From: a bacterium
Lineage (GTDB): Bacteria; Bdellovibrionota; UBA1018
Length of the DNA stretch: 64,000 bases
NCBI GenBank assembly: GCA_019751945.1
Contig: JAIEMT010000016.1
Coordinates: 1-64,000 of the forward strand
Direction of reading: 5' to 3'
A program made the translations under genes and the position numbers. Below, in pieces: positions 42,282 through 52,653 of the stretch. The stretch's first letter is position 1; each line of letters starts with the position of its first letter. The notes beneath the pieces are model-generated. The model did not search any database. It was given only the letters and a program-made list of their open reading frames with translations, and was not told where the DNA came from.

Positions 42282-44101
42282 AGATTTTGGGAATATCGGC
42301 GTACTATCACGATGCGGCGGCTTGCTTAGTCGTGGATGGAAAGATAGTCGCTGCCGCTCAGGAGGAGCGTTTTACTCGAAAGAAGAACGATCCTGCCTTT
42401 CCAAAAAATTCTATCTCCTATTGTTTCAACGAGGCCGGAATTTCGGTGGGGGATTTGGATGCGGTTGTTTTTTACGACAAACCCTTTCTGACTTTTGAGA
42501 GGCTGCTAGAAACTTATTTTGCTTTTGCTCCCAGAGGATTTCTTTCCTTTCTGACGGCGATGCCGAGTTGGTTGAAGGAAAAACTCTTCCTAAGAAGCGT
42601 CCTCACTCGGGAGTTTCAGAAACACTTCCAACTTCCAAAAAAGAACCAGGTAAAGTTTTTATTTTCAGAACACCATCTTTCACACGCTGCTTCGGCGTTT
42701 TTTGCTTCTCCTCACGCAGATGCGGCGGTTCTCTGCATGGATGGTGTGGGCGAGTGGGCCACGACATCGGCCTGGGCAGGAGCAGACGCGAAGCTCGAGC
42801 CCCTTTGGGAAATTCGCTTTCCTCATTCTCTGGGATTGCTCTATTCTGCCTTCACTTACTACGCTGGATTCAAGGTGAACTCCGGCGAGTACAAGCTGAT
42901 GGGCTTGGCTCCCTATGGTCGACCCATCTACACCCAGAAAATTCTCGATCATCTGATTGATATCAAAGAGGACGGCAGCTTTCGTTTGAATTTGGATTAC
43001 TTTGACTACTGCACGGGCTTGAAGATGACGAACGCTCGGTTTCATCGTCTCTTTGACGGCCTTCCCCGCCAGCCGGAGTCGCCGCTCACTCAAAAGGAAA
43101 TGGACCTCGCTGCTTCGATTCAAAAGGTAACTGAAGAGGTTGTGCTCCGACTCTCTCGAAAGCTGGCAAAAGAAACGGGAAAGAAGAATCTTTGTCTCGC
43201 AGGAGGAGTGGCACTGAACTGCGTGGCTAACGGACGGCTCTTGCGAGAGGGTCCATTTGAAAAAGTTTGGGTGCAGCCTGCAGCCGGAGATGCGGGGGGA
43301 GCACTCGGTGCAGCACTCGCTGTTTGGCATCAGTACTATCAGCAGCCCAGGCAACCCCTGAAGGACCAGATGGAGGGCAGTTACCTCGGCCCTTCCTTTT
43401 CCGATCGAGAGATTGAAGAGTTTCTCAGTTCCCACAAAATTCCCTATCAGAAATGGGATGGTAGAAATCTCTACTCCGAAGTCGCAAAAAAATTGGCGGC
43501 AGAAAAAGTGGTCGGCTGGTTTCAAGGAAGGATGGAATATGGGCCGCGGGCCTTGGGTTCCCGAAGTATTCTGGGAGATCCCCGCTCCGAGAAAATGCAG
43601 TCGGTGATGAATCTCAAAATCAAATACCGGGAATCGTTTCGTCCCTTTGCGCCTGCAGTATTAAAGGAGCGCGCTTCTGATTTTTTCGACATTTCTCAAG
43701 AAAGTCCCTACATGCTTTTCTGTGCGGATGTACGCCCAGAGAAACGTCGAAACTTGGACGCGGCTGCGAGTCGGGCTTGGGGGATCGAGTTACTCAACAT
43801 TCCGAAGTCGCAGATCCCAGCCGTGACGCATGTGGATTATTCCGCCCGGGTTCAAACGGTGGATGCCGAATTCCATCCTCCGTTTCATGGGCTCTTGAAG
43901 GAGTTTGAGAAGGAAACGGGTTGCCCCGTTTTAGTGAATACGTCTTTTAATGTCCGAGGCGAACCCATTGTCTGTTCCCCAGAAGATGCCTATCGTTGTT
44001 TCGTAGGGACGGAGATGGATGTTTTGGTCCTCGGAAACTACATCGTGGAAGAAAAGGTATGGAAGCCCGAAAAGCGCTCAAAAAACTTGCAGCTCGACTA
44101 A
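42278..44101 (+). CDS. Carbamoyltransferase, NodU/CmcH family
   Basis: A 607-residue protein of the NodU/CmcH family. KILGISAYYHDAAACLV at the N-terminus and SEHHLSHAASAFF belong to the YrdC-like/Kae1-like N-domain, and CLAGGVALNCVANG is also typical. FQGRMEYGPRALGSRS and SFNVRGEPIVCSPEDA are C-domain motifs. Such enzymes use carbamoyl phosphate and ATP to carbamoylate sugars or small molecules, for example polysaccharides or natural products. The acceptor is unknown. It overlaps the ABC ATPase gene by 4 nt and is followed by a small membrane protein, a pairing seen in many polysaccharide loci. Confidence 0.88.
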   Translation: MKILGISAYYHDAAACLVVDGKIVAAAQEERFTRKKNDPAFPKNSISYCFNEAGISVGDLDAVVFYDKPFLTFERLLETYFAFAPRGFLSFLTAMPSWLKEKLFLRSVLTREFQKHFQLPKKNQVKFLFSEHHLSHAASAFFASPHADAAVLCMDGVGEWATTSAWAGADAKLEPLWEIRFPHSLGLLYSAFTYYAGFKVNSGEYKLMGLAPYGRPIYTQKILDHLIDIKEDGSFRLNLDYFDYCTGLKMTNARFHRLFDGLPRQPESPLTQKEMDLAASIQKVTEEVVLRLSRKLAKETGKKNLCLAGGVALNCVANGRLLREGPFEKVWVQPAAGDAGGALGAALAVWHQYYQQPRQPLKDQMEGSYLGPSFSDREIEEFLSSHKIPYQKWDGRNLYSEVAKKLAAEKVVGWFQGRMEYGPRALGSRSILGDPRSEKMQSVMNLKIKYRESFRPFAPAVLKERASDFFDISQESPYMLFCADVRPEKRRNLDAAASRAWGIELLNIPKSQIPAVTHVDYSARVQTVDAEFHPPFHGLLKEFEKETGCPVLVNTSFNVRGEPIVCSPEDAYRCFVGTEMDVLVLGNYIVEEKVWKPEKRSKNLQLD

Positions 44102-44328
44102 AAGAAACCCGGCTCTTTCGGCTCTGGCTCTTGATCGGCGAGATCCTAGGTTGGGTGAACACCCGCATTCTCCTGGCCATCATTTTCTTCGCCATCCTCA
44201 CCCCGATCAGCCTGCTGCGTCGCATTTTCGTCCGCGACCCTCTCCATCTGAAATGGAACCCCCATCTTCCGAGTTATGTAACACCGGTTGCTCCGAGGGA
44301 ACCCACTCACTTCCGATTTCAGTTCTAG
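44059..44328 (+). CDS. Small SxtJ/DUF5989-like membrane protein
   Basis: An 89-residue protein that starts within the end of the carbamoyltransferase gene. It has one to two hydrophobic segments (LWLLIGEILGWVNTRILLAI and FFAILTPISLLRRIF) followed by FVRDPLHLKWNP, the pattern of SxtJ-like proteins that accompany carbamoyltransferases. Its function is unknown. The last codons (PTHFRFQF, stop at 44326-44328) are the left outer arm of the palindrome that follows. Confidence 0.6.
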   Translation: MEARKALKKLAARLKETRLFRLWLLIGEILGWVNTRILLAIIFFAILTPISLLRRIFVRDPLHLKWNPHLPSYVTPVAPREPTHFRFQF

Positions 44329-44519
44329 GAAAACCAGATCCGTTTCTGAATGGGGGCTCTGGGACTGGATTATTTCTCTCCCAACCAGCCCGGGCAAGCA
44401 TCCTTGCTCCTATCGCCTCCCTTCGTGGTCGGCTCTTTTAGGTCTGGTTGGGAGAGAAATAATCCAGTCCCAGAGCCCCCATTCAACACTTTTGCGCTTC
44501 CTAGAACTGAAATCGGAAG
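44310..44519 (+). repeat. Large palindromic element 1 with conserved loop
   Basis: A 210-nt element with two nested perfect pairs of arms. The outer arms (44310-44331 with 44498-44519) pair over 22 nt, and pairing continues imperfectly out to about 44298/44530. The inner arms (44348-44388 with 44444-44484) pair over all 41 nt. The gaps between arms are 16 and 13 nt, and the loop is 55 nt (44389-44443). The loop is about 78% identical to the reverse complement of the loop of element 2, sharing AGGAGCAAGGATGCT and GCCGACCA. The left outer arm lies in the end of the SxtJ-like gene. No protein is encoded. Confidence 0.9.
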
Positions 44520-44533
44520 CGAGCGGTTCCAGC

Positions 44534-44556
44534 CTGCGTCTTCATGACGCAGCTTT
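44534..44556 (+). terminator. Possible terminator between the two palindromes
   Basis: CTGCGTC (44534-44540) and GACGCAG (44546-44552) form a 7-bp stem with a 5-nt loop, followed by CTTTATT. It may end transcription of the thiBPQ-carbamoyltransferase unit. The T tract is short and overlaps the outer arm of element 2, so this is tentative. Confidence 0.4.
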
Positions 44557-44763
44557 ATTCAAAGGAGGTGTGCGAGAGCGTGGGCTCGGAGAGTGGGAGG
44601 AGGGTTTATTTTTCTCTCTCAAGAAACTGAGACATAAAAGGGCCGACCAGGATGGGAGGACCAAGGAGCAAGGATGCTCGCTTGGCTCACGTTTCTTGAG
44701 AGAGAAAAATAAACCCTCCTCCCACTCTCCGAAGCTTGCTAAAAACACCTCCTTTGAATAAAG
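44553..44763 (-). repeat. Large palindromic element 2 with conserved loop (inverted orientation)
   Basis: A 211-nt element built like element 1: outer arms 44553-44571 with 44745-44763 (19 nt perfect), gaps of 14 and 12 nt, inner arms 44586-44627 with 44691-44732 (42 nt perfect), then 4 more pairs beyond a bulge, and a 54-nt loop (44632-44685). The loop matches that of element 1 in reverse orientation, yet none of its arm sequences match element 1. The left outer arm contains AAAGGAGGTG, a perfect ribosome site, and the right arm its complement, which equals the anti-Shine-Dalgarno tail of 16S rRNA. It ends 7 nt before the icd start. Confidence 0.9.
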
Positions 44764-44770
44764 TTCCGGC

Positions 44771-46099
44771 ATGGCAAACCATCCGAAGTTTCAGAATTTG
44801 ACGCCCCCGTCCGCGGGCGAAGTGATTACCATCAACAATGGGGTTCTCAACGTTCCCGATCACCCGATTGTTCCCTTTATCGAAGGCGACGGAACGGGCC
44901 CGGATATTTGGAAGGCGTCTCAGCGCGTTCTCGACTCTGCCGTGCACATTGCTTACGGTGGCAAACGCAAGATCGAATGGTTCGAAGTTTACGCAGGCGA
45001 AAAATCTTTTAATAAGTATCAGAACTGGCTCCCTGAAGACACGCTCGCGGCCTTGAAGCATTACTTGGTTTCAATCAAGGGTCCGCTCACAACGCCGATC
45101 GGTGAAGGCATGCGTTCTCTGAATGTGGCCGTTCGGCAGATGATGGATCTCTACGCTTGTGTGCGCCCGGTGCGCTGGTTCCGCGGGGTTCCTTCGCCGG
45201 TGAAGCGTCCCGATAAAGTCGACATGGTCGTATTCCGCGAGAACACGGAAGACATCTACGCCGGCATCGAGTTCAATCAGGGTACTGATGCGGTGAAGAG
45301 CATTCTCAGCTTCTTCAAAGAGAAGTTTCCGAAAGAGTACGGTCGGATTCGGTTTCCCGATACCACTTCTATCGGCATTAAGCCGGTTTCGCGTGAAGGC
45401 TCTGAGCGCTTGATCCGCTCAGCGATGGAATACACCATCGCCAACAAGCGCCAGTCCCTGACGATTGTCCACAAGGGCAACATCATGAAGTATACCGAAG
45501 GGGGCTTCCGCAAGTGGGGTTATGAGATGGTTCAGCGCGAATTCGGTGAGCAGGCTTACACCTGGGAAACATGGGAAAAAACCAAGAAGGAAAAGGGTGA
45601 GGAAGCCGCAAACGCAGAACAGAAAAAAGCCCTCGCGGATGGAAAAATTCTCGTCAAAGACGTGATCGCGGACATTTGTCTCCAGCAAGTGCTGACTCGT
45701 CCGGATGATTTCGATGTCATCGCGACATTGAACTTGAACGGGGACTACTTGTCCGACGCTCTTGCTGCGCAAGTGGGCGGTATAGGTATCGCTCCAGGCG
45801 CAAACATCAACTATCACACGGGCCACGCGGTTTTCGAAGCCACGCATGGCACCGCACCGAAGTACGCCAACCTCGACAAAGTAAATCCGGGTTCCGTGAT
45901 TTTGTCGGGCGACATGATGTTGCGATACATGGGATGGAGCGAAGCGGCCGATCTGATCATCGACGGAATGAATCGCGTGATCGCGTCGAAGAAAGTGACT
46001 TATGATTTTGCACGGCTGCTCAAGAATGAAGGCGAAAGCAACGTGACTGAGATTAAGTGTTCAGAGTTCGCTCAAGAAATTATCAACCAGATGGTTTAA
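44771..46099 (+). CDS. icd: NADP-dependent isocitrate dehydrogenase
   Basis: A 442-residue isocitrate dehydrogenase. [14 protein letters not shown] begins the core, [17 protein letters not shown] is the phospho-serine/isocitrate region, [15 protein letters not shown] binds substrate, and [20 protein letters not shown] is the cofactor region favouring NADP. It oxidises isocitrate to 2-oxoglutarate. A charged insertion near residues 265-295 ([17 protein letters not shown]) makes it longer than the 416-residue E. coli enzyme. No ribosome site is visible; the bases upstream are the right arm of palindromic element 2. It heads a TCA-cycle run with mdh, sucC and sucD. Confidence 0.95.
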   Translation: MANHPKFQNLTPPSAGEVITINNGVLNVPDHPIVPFIEGDGTGPDIWKASQRVLDSAVHIAYGGKRKIEWFEVYAGEKSFNKYQNWLPEDTLAALKHYLVSIKGPLTTPIGEGMRSLNVAVRQMMDLYACVRPVRWFRGVPSPVKRPDKVDMVVFRENTEDIYAGIEFNQGTDAVKSILSFFKEKFPKEYGRIRFPDTTSIGIKPVSREGSERLIRSAMEYTIANKRQSLTIVHKGNIMKYTEGGFRKWGYEMVQREFGEQAYTWETWEKTKKEKGEEAANAEQKKALADGKILVKDVIADICLQQVLTRPDDFDVIATLNLNGDYLSDALAAQVGGIGIAPGANINYHTGHAVFEATHGTAPKYANLDKVNPGSVILSGDMMLRYMGWSEAADLIIDGMNRVIASKKVTYDFARLLKNEGESNVTEIKCSEFAQEIINQMV

Positions 46100-48255
<2,156 letters not shown>

Positions 48256-48256
48256 C

Positions 48257-49126
48257 ATGGCTATTTGGGTCGACAAAAATACGAAGCTTCTTTGCCAAGG
48301 CATTACTGGTTCCCAGGGGTTGTTTCACGCTCAAGGTTGCCGAGACTACGGTACCAAAGTCGTAGGCGGCGTCACTCCGGGTAAAGGTGGAACCGACATT
48401 GATCAGTTCCCCGTCTTCGATACGGTCGAAGAAGCGGTGAAGAAGACCGGCGCCAATGCCACCATGATCTTTGTTCCGCCCCCTGGCGCCGGCGATGCCA
48501 TTTGCGAAGCAGCTGACGCGGGCATTCCTCTCATTGTTTGCATTACAGAAGGGATCCCCGTTCGCGACATGATCGCCGCGAAGCGCTTTCTCAGGAACAC
48601 CAAGTCTCGATTGATCGGACCGAACTGTCCCGGAATTATTACACCCGGACAGTGCAAGATCGGCATTATGCCCGGAAGTATCCATAAAGCGGGCAATATC
48701 GGAGTCATCTCCCGTTCTGGCACGTTGACCTACGAAGCGGTTCATCAGCTCACACAGCTCGGAATCGGCCAAAGCACTTGTGTAGGAATTGGTGGCGACC
48801 CGGTCAACGGAACCAATTTCATCGACGTCCTCGATGCCATGAATCGGGACAAAGACACCCATGGAATCATCATGATTGGCGAGATCGGTGGCACGGCTGA
48901 AGAAGAAGCTGCTGATTTTATTAAGCGCGAGGTAAAGAAGCCGGTCGTCGGATTCATTGGCGGAGCCACCGCCCCCAAGGGAAAACGCATGGGCCATGCT
49001 GGTGCCATCATTTCGGGAGGGAAGGGGACGGCCGAAGAAAAGTTCCAAGCCCTGATGGCAGCTGGAGTGAAGGTTGCTCGCAGTCCAGCAGACCTGGGCA
49101 CCACTCTCGCCTCCGTAATTCGATAG
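48257..49126 (+). CDS. sucD: Succinyl-CoA synthetase alpha subunit
   Basis: A 289-residue alpha subunit. [18 protein letters not shown] is the CoA-binding N-terminus, and [20 protein letters not shown] contains the phosphohistidine region (His in MGHAGA) and the GKGTAEEK tail. It directly follows sucC. Together icd, mdh, sucC and sucD cover four steps of the TCA cycle, but no 2-oxoglutarate dehydrogenase gene is in the window. Confidence 0.95.
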   Translation: MAIWVDKNTKLLCQGITGSQGLFHAQGCRDYGTKVVGGVTPGKGGTDIDQFPVFDTVEEAVKKTGANATMIFVPPPGAGDAICEAADAGIPLIVCITEGIPVRDMIAAKRFLRNTKSRLIGPNCPGIITPGQCKIGIMPGSIHKAGNIGVISRSGTLTYEAVHQLTQLGIGQSTCVGIGGDPVNGTNFIDVLDAMNRDKDTHGIIMIGEIGGTAEEEAADFIKREVKKPVVGFIGGATAPKGKRMGHAGAIISGGKGTAEEKFQALMAAGVKVARSPADLGTTLASVIR

Positions 49127-49228
49127 GTTTTTGCCTTTCCGATCAACCCAATTTAGGCTACAAATCGTCGTCGAACCAACAATGGCTGATGCCGAAGTAA
49201 AAAAGCGGATATTAAAGGAGCACATCTC

Positions 49229-49651
49229 ATGGAACGCACTTTTTCGATTATCAAGCCAAACGCGGTCGAAAAAAATTCAATCGGCGACATCATTTCTCGA
49301 TTTGAGAAGCGGGGTCTTCGAGTTGCGGCAGCAAAATTTACCAAGCTCACCCGTGAAAAAGCCGAAGGCTTTTACATTGAACACAAAGATCGTCCCTTCT
49401 TTCAGAGCCTGGTCCACTTCATGACTTCTGGCCCCGTTCTGTTGATGTGTTTGGAAGGCGACAACGCAGTGATGTTGAACCGCGAAATCATGGGCGCTAC
49501 GGATCCGGCTAAGGCCGCTCCGGGCACCATTCGCAAAGACTTTGCCGACAGTATCGAAGCAAATGCAGTTCATGGCTCGGACAGCTTGAAGTCCGCCGAG
49601 CGCGAACTGGCTTACTTCTTTGACAAGTCGGACATCCTCTCGAGATTCTAA
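49229..49651 (+). CDS. ndk: Nucleoside diphosphate kinase
   Basis: A 140-residue kinase with [20 protein letters not shown] at the N-terminus and the active-site [20 protein letters not shown] containing the phosphohistidine. It balances NTP and dNTP pools using ATP. A strong ribosome site (AAAGGAG) lies 8 nt before the ATG. The 102-nt gap from sucD holds no clear promoter by eye, so it may belong to the TCA operon or have its own start. Confidence 0.95.
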   Translation: MERTFSIIKPNAVEKNSIGDIISRFEKRGLRVAAAKFTKLTREKAEGFYIEHKDRPFFQSLVHFMTSGPVLLMCLEGDNAVMLNREIMGATDPAKAAPGTIRKDFADSIEANAVHGSDSLKSAERELAYFFDKSDILSRF

Positions 49652-49658
49652 CCACTCA

Positions 49659-51344
49659 GTGCGTATCGCGTTAGCTCAACTCGATCCCGTAGTCGGCGCG
49701 TTCACAGCAAATGTAGAGAAAATCCGCGACTCGTATACCAAAGCCTGCAAGGCAGGTGCGCGCGTTTTGATGACGCCGGAGTTGAGCGTCTGCGGTTATC
49801 CCCCGCATGATCTGGTCGAAAGACCTGAAATGTTCGTTGGAAATGAGAAGGCCATTGCGGAGCTTCTGCCGCTCACCGCTGGAAAATCTTGCGCACTCAT
49901 TGTCGGGCACATCATCACCAATCCCAACCCTCTCGGTCGAAAAGCTCAGAACGTGGTTTCCGTTCTTCAAGGGGGAAAAGTAGTTTTTCGCCAGGCAAAA
50001 ACGCTGCTTCCCACTTACGATGTGTTTGATGAAGCCCGCTATTTTGAGCCGGCTACCGAAGTGAAACTTTGGGATTGCGACGGAACTAAAATCGCCCTCG
50101 CCATCTGCGAAGACCTTTGGGCTCAAGACTCTGCTTACGGTCGACGTCTCTATGGAAAAGATCCGGTTGATGAATATCGGAAGCAGGGCGCTCAGCTCGT
50201 ACTCTCGCTTTCTGCCAGCCCCTATGTTTGGGGAAAGTCGCAAAAGCGCGAAAAATTGCATCGCGAAGTGGCTCAGAAACTGGGCGTACCCCTTATTTAC
50301 CTCAATCAGTTTGGTGCCACCGACGAAATTCTTTTCGACGGCGAATCGTTTGCTTCCGATGCCTCTGGAAAATTATTAGGACGCTTGCCTCACTTCCGAA
50401 AAGACTTCGCAGTCTTCGACACCGAAAAACTTTCTTGGATCGAAGGCGATGTTTCGAAAGACTCCGCTCCCGTCAACGAGCTCGAAGTTTTAGCAGACGG
50501 ATTACTCACCGGAATTCGGGATTACTTTCATCACACCGGATTTAAATCGGCTGTTCTGGGTTTGAGTGGTGGCATTGACTCCGCAGTGGTCGGAGCACTT
50601 GCCGTCAAAGCCCTTGGAGCTGAAAATGTTTTGGGAGTGGGGATGCCCAGCCAGTTCTCGTCCCCCCATAGCTTAGAAGATGCCGAAGAGCAGGCTCGGC
50701 GAATGGGTATTCGGTTTCGCGTGCGCCCCATCAAATTTCTTTATTCCACTGCTTCCCGAGAACTGACCGAAGGGTTTGGGCAGTTGGCAGATTTGGCGTT
50801 GGAAAATCTCCAGTCCCGGCTTCGCGGGATGACATTGATGACCTGGGCAAATCACTTGGGTTCGCTCGTTCTTACTACCGGGAATAAGTCGGAGTTAGCC
50901 ACCGGCTACTGCACTATCTATGGCGACATGGTAGGAGCGCTCGCCCCTTTGGGTGATCTTTATAAGACGCAGGTCTACGAATTGGCCCGTTACATCAATC
51001 AAGCTTGGGGAAACCCGATTCCGGAACGGTCTATCTCTCGCCCACCTTCTGCGGAGTTGCGCCCCAATCAAAAGGACCAGGATACTCTCCCTCCTTATGA
51101 CAAATTAGATCCTTTGTTACGGGACTACATCGAAGAAGGCGCCTCTGTGGATGACCTGATTCGACGCCATGCAGGTAACAAAGATTCTAAATGGGTGGTC
51201 GAAACCTTAGAGAAGGTCGAACGAAACGAGTTCAAACGCCGACAGGCGCCGCCTGTTTTGAAGATTAGTCACAAGGCGTTTGGGATCGGGAGACGCGTGC
51301 CCATTGCTAAAAGCTGGCTTGGTACTGCGAAACGTGATACCTGA
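49659..51344 (+). CDS. nadE: Glutamine-dependent NAD+ synthetase
   Basis: A two-domain enzyme; I take GTG 49659 as start (561 residues), because a longer form begins at TTG 49620 inside ndk. The N-terminal nitrilase-fold glutaminase (1-270) has Glu in TPELSVCGYPPHDL, Lys in KTLLPTYDVFDEARYF and the nucleophile Cys in LAICEDLW. The C-terminal synthetase has the P-loop LGLSGGIDSAV and TGNKSELATGYCT. It amidates deamido-NAD with glutamine and ATP. Confidence 0.9.
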   Translation: MRIALAQLDPVVGAFTANVEKIRDSYTKACKAGARVLMTPELSVCGYPPHDLVERPEMFVGNEKAIAELLPLTAGKSCALIVGHIITNPNPLGRKAQNVVSVLQGGKVVFRQAKTLLPTYDVFDEARYFEPATEVKLWDCDGTKIALAICEDLWAQDSAYGRRLYGKDPVDEYRKQGAQLVLSLSASPYVWGKSQKREKLHREVAQKLGVPLIYLNQFGATDEILFDGESFASDASGKLLGRLPHFRKDFAVFDTEKLSWIEGDVSKDSAPVNELEVLADGLLTGIRDYFHHTGFKSAVLGLSGGIDSAVVGALAVKALGAENVLGVGMPSQFSSPHSLEDAEEQARRMGIRFRVRPIKFLYSTASRELTEGFGQLADLALENLQSRLRGMTLMTWANHLGSLVLTTGNKSELATGYCTIYGDMVGALAPLGDLYKTQVYELARYINQAWGNPIPERSISRPPSAELRPNQKDQDTLPPYDKLDPLLRDYIEEGASVDDLIRRHAGNKDSKWVVETLEKVERNEFKRRQAPPVLKISHKAFGIGRRVPIAKSWLGTAKRDT

Positions 51345-51389
51345 TTGCTCCATAAGGTTAGGATAATACTGATTAGAAAGGTCATTTCC

Positions 51390-51800
51390 ATGCGCGATGT
51401 GAATGCAGAACTGAAGAAAGTGGTCGATCGAGTGAAGACTGCCCAGGGCCGTCTTCAGGGTGTGCTCAAAGATCGCACTTGGGTGGAAGAAGCCCGTAAG
51501 TATGCTGACAAGCAGAAGAAGGAAGTTCAAAAGCTTCTCTCTGGCGATGTTCACATGGTGAAGACCTTCATCGAAAAAGAGCGTCAAGAGCTCGAAAAGT
51601 TTCAGAAACAGATTCCGGGCGAAATTAAGAAGTTCAAAAAGTTTGTCGACACTCAGAAGAAAGAGCTCGAGAAGCTTTTGACCAACGTTCGTAAAACCGG
51701 CTTAAAGGCTGCAAAGACGAAGACTGGCACTCGCAAGTCCAAGGCTGGCGGCACGAAGAAAAAGACAGGCAGTACCGAAAGCTCGTCTTCGCTGTCCTAA
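51390..51800 (+). CDS. Lys-rich coiled-coil protein, unknown
   Basis: From ATG 51390 (ribosome site GAAAGG) the protein has 136 residues. Residues 1-105 are heptad-like and charged (EKERQELEKFQKQIPGEIKK), predicting a long coiled coil. The tail is lysine/threonine-rich (TKTGTRKSKAGGTKKKTGST), like histone-H1-type or phasin-like tails that contact DNA or polymers. Function is unknown. It lies between nadE and the infC promoter. Confidence 0.7.
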   Translation: MRDVNAELKKVVDRVKTAQGRLQGVLKDRTWVEEARKYADKQKKEVQKLLSGDVHMVKTFIEKERQELEKFQKQIPGEIKKFKKFVDTQKKELEKLLTNVRKTGLKAAKTKTGTRKSKAGGTKKKTGSTESSSSLS

Positions 51801-51817
51801 CGGGGATTTAGCCCGTA

Positions 51818-51846
51818 TTGACAGCACTAGGCGAGTTAGGTAATGC
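51818..51846 (+). promoter_or_regulatory. Probable promoter of the infC-rpmI-rplT-pheST operon
   Basis: A perfect -35 box TTGACA (51818-51823) is followed after 17 nt by a weak -10 candidate, TAATGC (51841-51846). The predicted transcript would start near 51853, so its 5' end would be the stem-loop that holds the infC ribosome site. Confidence 0.45.
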
Positions 51847-51850
51847 TCAA

Positions 51851-51869
51851 TAAAACCAGGGAGGTTTTA
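51851..51869 (+). promoter_or_regulatory. infC leader stem-loop holding the ribosome-binding site
   Basis: TAAAACC (51851-51857) and GGTTTTA (51863-51869) pair over 7 bp; the 5-nt loop AGGGA plus the first GG of the arm make up the ribosome site GGGAGG. The site is 17 nt from the ATG, unusually far, so folding or an alternative site must matter. It may be the device by which IF-3 or L20 feedback acts, as known for infC in other bacteria, but this is inference. Confidence 0.4.
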
Positions 51870-51881
51870 AACAAATAGCGA

Positions 51882-52562
51882 ATGGCTTTCACACCTTCAA
51901 GTCCCTCAAGTCCATCTAGCCCGTCTGGGCCCTCATTTCCACCAAGACCCCGCATTACTAGAGGCCCAATCCCTAACCAAAATAAAGATGAACATCGGAT
52001 CAATGAACGCATCCGAGTCCCACAGGTTCGCCTCATTGATGAAAAAGGTGAGCAGGTAGGCGTTGTTCCGACTTCTCAGGCCCTTCAGATGGCTCGAGAC
52101 CGTGGCTTGGACTTAATGGAAGTGTCGCCAAACGCGAGTCCCCCGGTTTGTAAAATTACGGATTACGGTAAATTTAAATACGAAAAGAAGAAAAAAGAAC
52201 AACAGGCTCGTAAGAAGCAGACGGTCATTAAGGTGAAGGAAGTTCAGCTTCGTCCTCAGACCGAGCAGCACGACCTGGACTATAAGTTTAGAAACGTTCG
52301 AACCTTCCTCGAAGAAGGCGATAAGGCGAAGATCACCATCATGTTCCGCGGTCGCGAGATCACTTACGTGGATCAGGGCTATAAGATCATGAAGGAGCTC
52401 GCTGAGATCGTCAAAGACGTGGGCATGGTAGAGGCGCCCCCGAAGCTTGAAGGCAAGAAGCTCATCATGGTATTGGCTCCGGGTCAGGCCGGGAAGAAGG
52501 GCGCAGTAGCTGCGCCGATTTCAGGTCCGAAGCCTCCGCCGATTCCGAAACCCAAGGCCTAG
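51882..52562 (+). CDS. infC: Translation initiation factor IF-3 with extended termini
   Basis: A 226-residue IF-3, longer than the usual ~180. The core starts at EHRINERIRVPQVRLIDEKG and includes DLMEVSPNASPPVCKITDYG and the C-domain MFRGREITYVDQGY. The first ~25 residues are a Ser-Pro repeat (PSSPSSPSSPSGP) coded by a tandem 9-nt unit, and the C-terminus ends in GPKPPPIPKPKA; both are probably disordered. IF-3 binds the 30S subunit and checks start-codon pairing. The start is ATG here, whereas many bacteria use a rare start for IF-3 autoregulation. Confidence 0.93.
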   Translation: MAFTPSSPSSPSSPSGPSFPPRPRITRGPIPNQNKDEHRINERIRVPQVRLIDEKGEQVGVVPTSQALQMARDRGLDLMEVSPNASPPVCKITDYGKFKYEKKKKEQQARKKQTVIKVKEVQLRPQTEQHDLDYKFRNVRTFLEEGDKAKITIMFRGREITYVDQGYKIMKELAEIVKDVGMVEAPPKLEGKKLIMVLAPGQAGKKGAVAAPISGPKPPPIPKPKA

Positions 52563-52574
52563 AAATCCTAAGAA

Positions 52575-52588
52575 TTAAGAATTCTTAA
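52575..52588 (+). promoter_or_regulatory. 14-bp perfect palindrome between infC and rpmI
   Basis: TTAAGAATTCTTAA (52575-52588) is a perfect palindrome lying 66 nt before rpmI. TTGACT (52601-52606) follows it and could be a -35 box, but no good -10 is seen at proper spacing. The palindrome may be an operator or part of the L20-responsive region known to sit here in other bacteria. Confidence 0.3.
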
Positions 52589-52653
52589 CTGCTACTTTCC
52601 TTGACTCAATCAGGAATTCTAGAGTAGGTTGGCCCCTCGCCAAGAGGACGATA

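Noticed and set aside
44332-44760. Several open frames of 60-160 codons on both strands inside the palindromes
   Set aside because: They mirror each other because the DNA is palindromic, lack start signals and have no protein-like composition.
44310-44763. CRISPR array, integron attC sites or retron as explanation of the palindromes
   Set aside because: There are no spacers, no attC-type GTTRRRY boxes, and no reverse transcriptase or integrase gene in the window.
52601-52625. TTGACT...TAGAGT as promoter of rpmI
   Set aside because: The spacing is 13 nt, too short for sigma-70; kept only as a weak remark.
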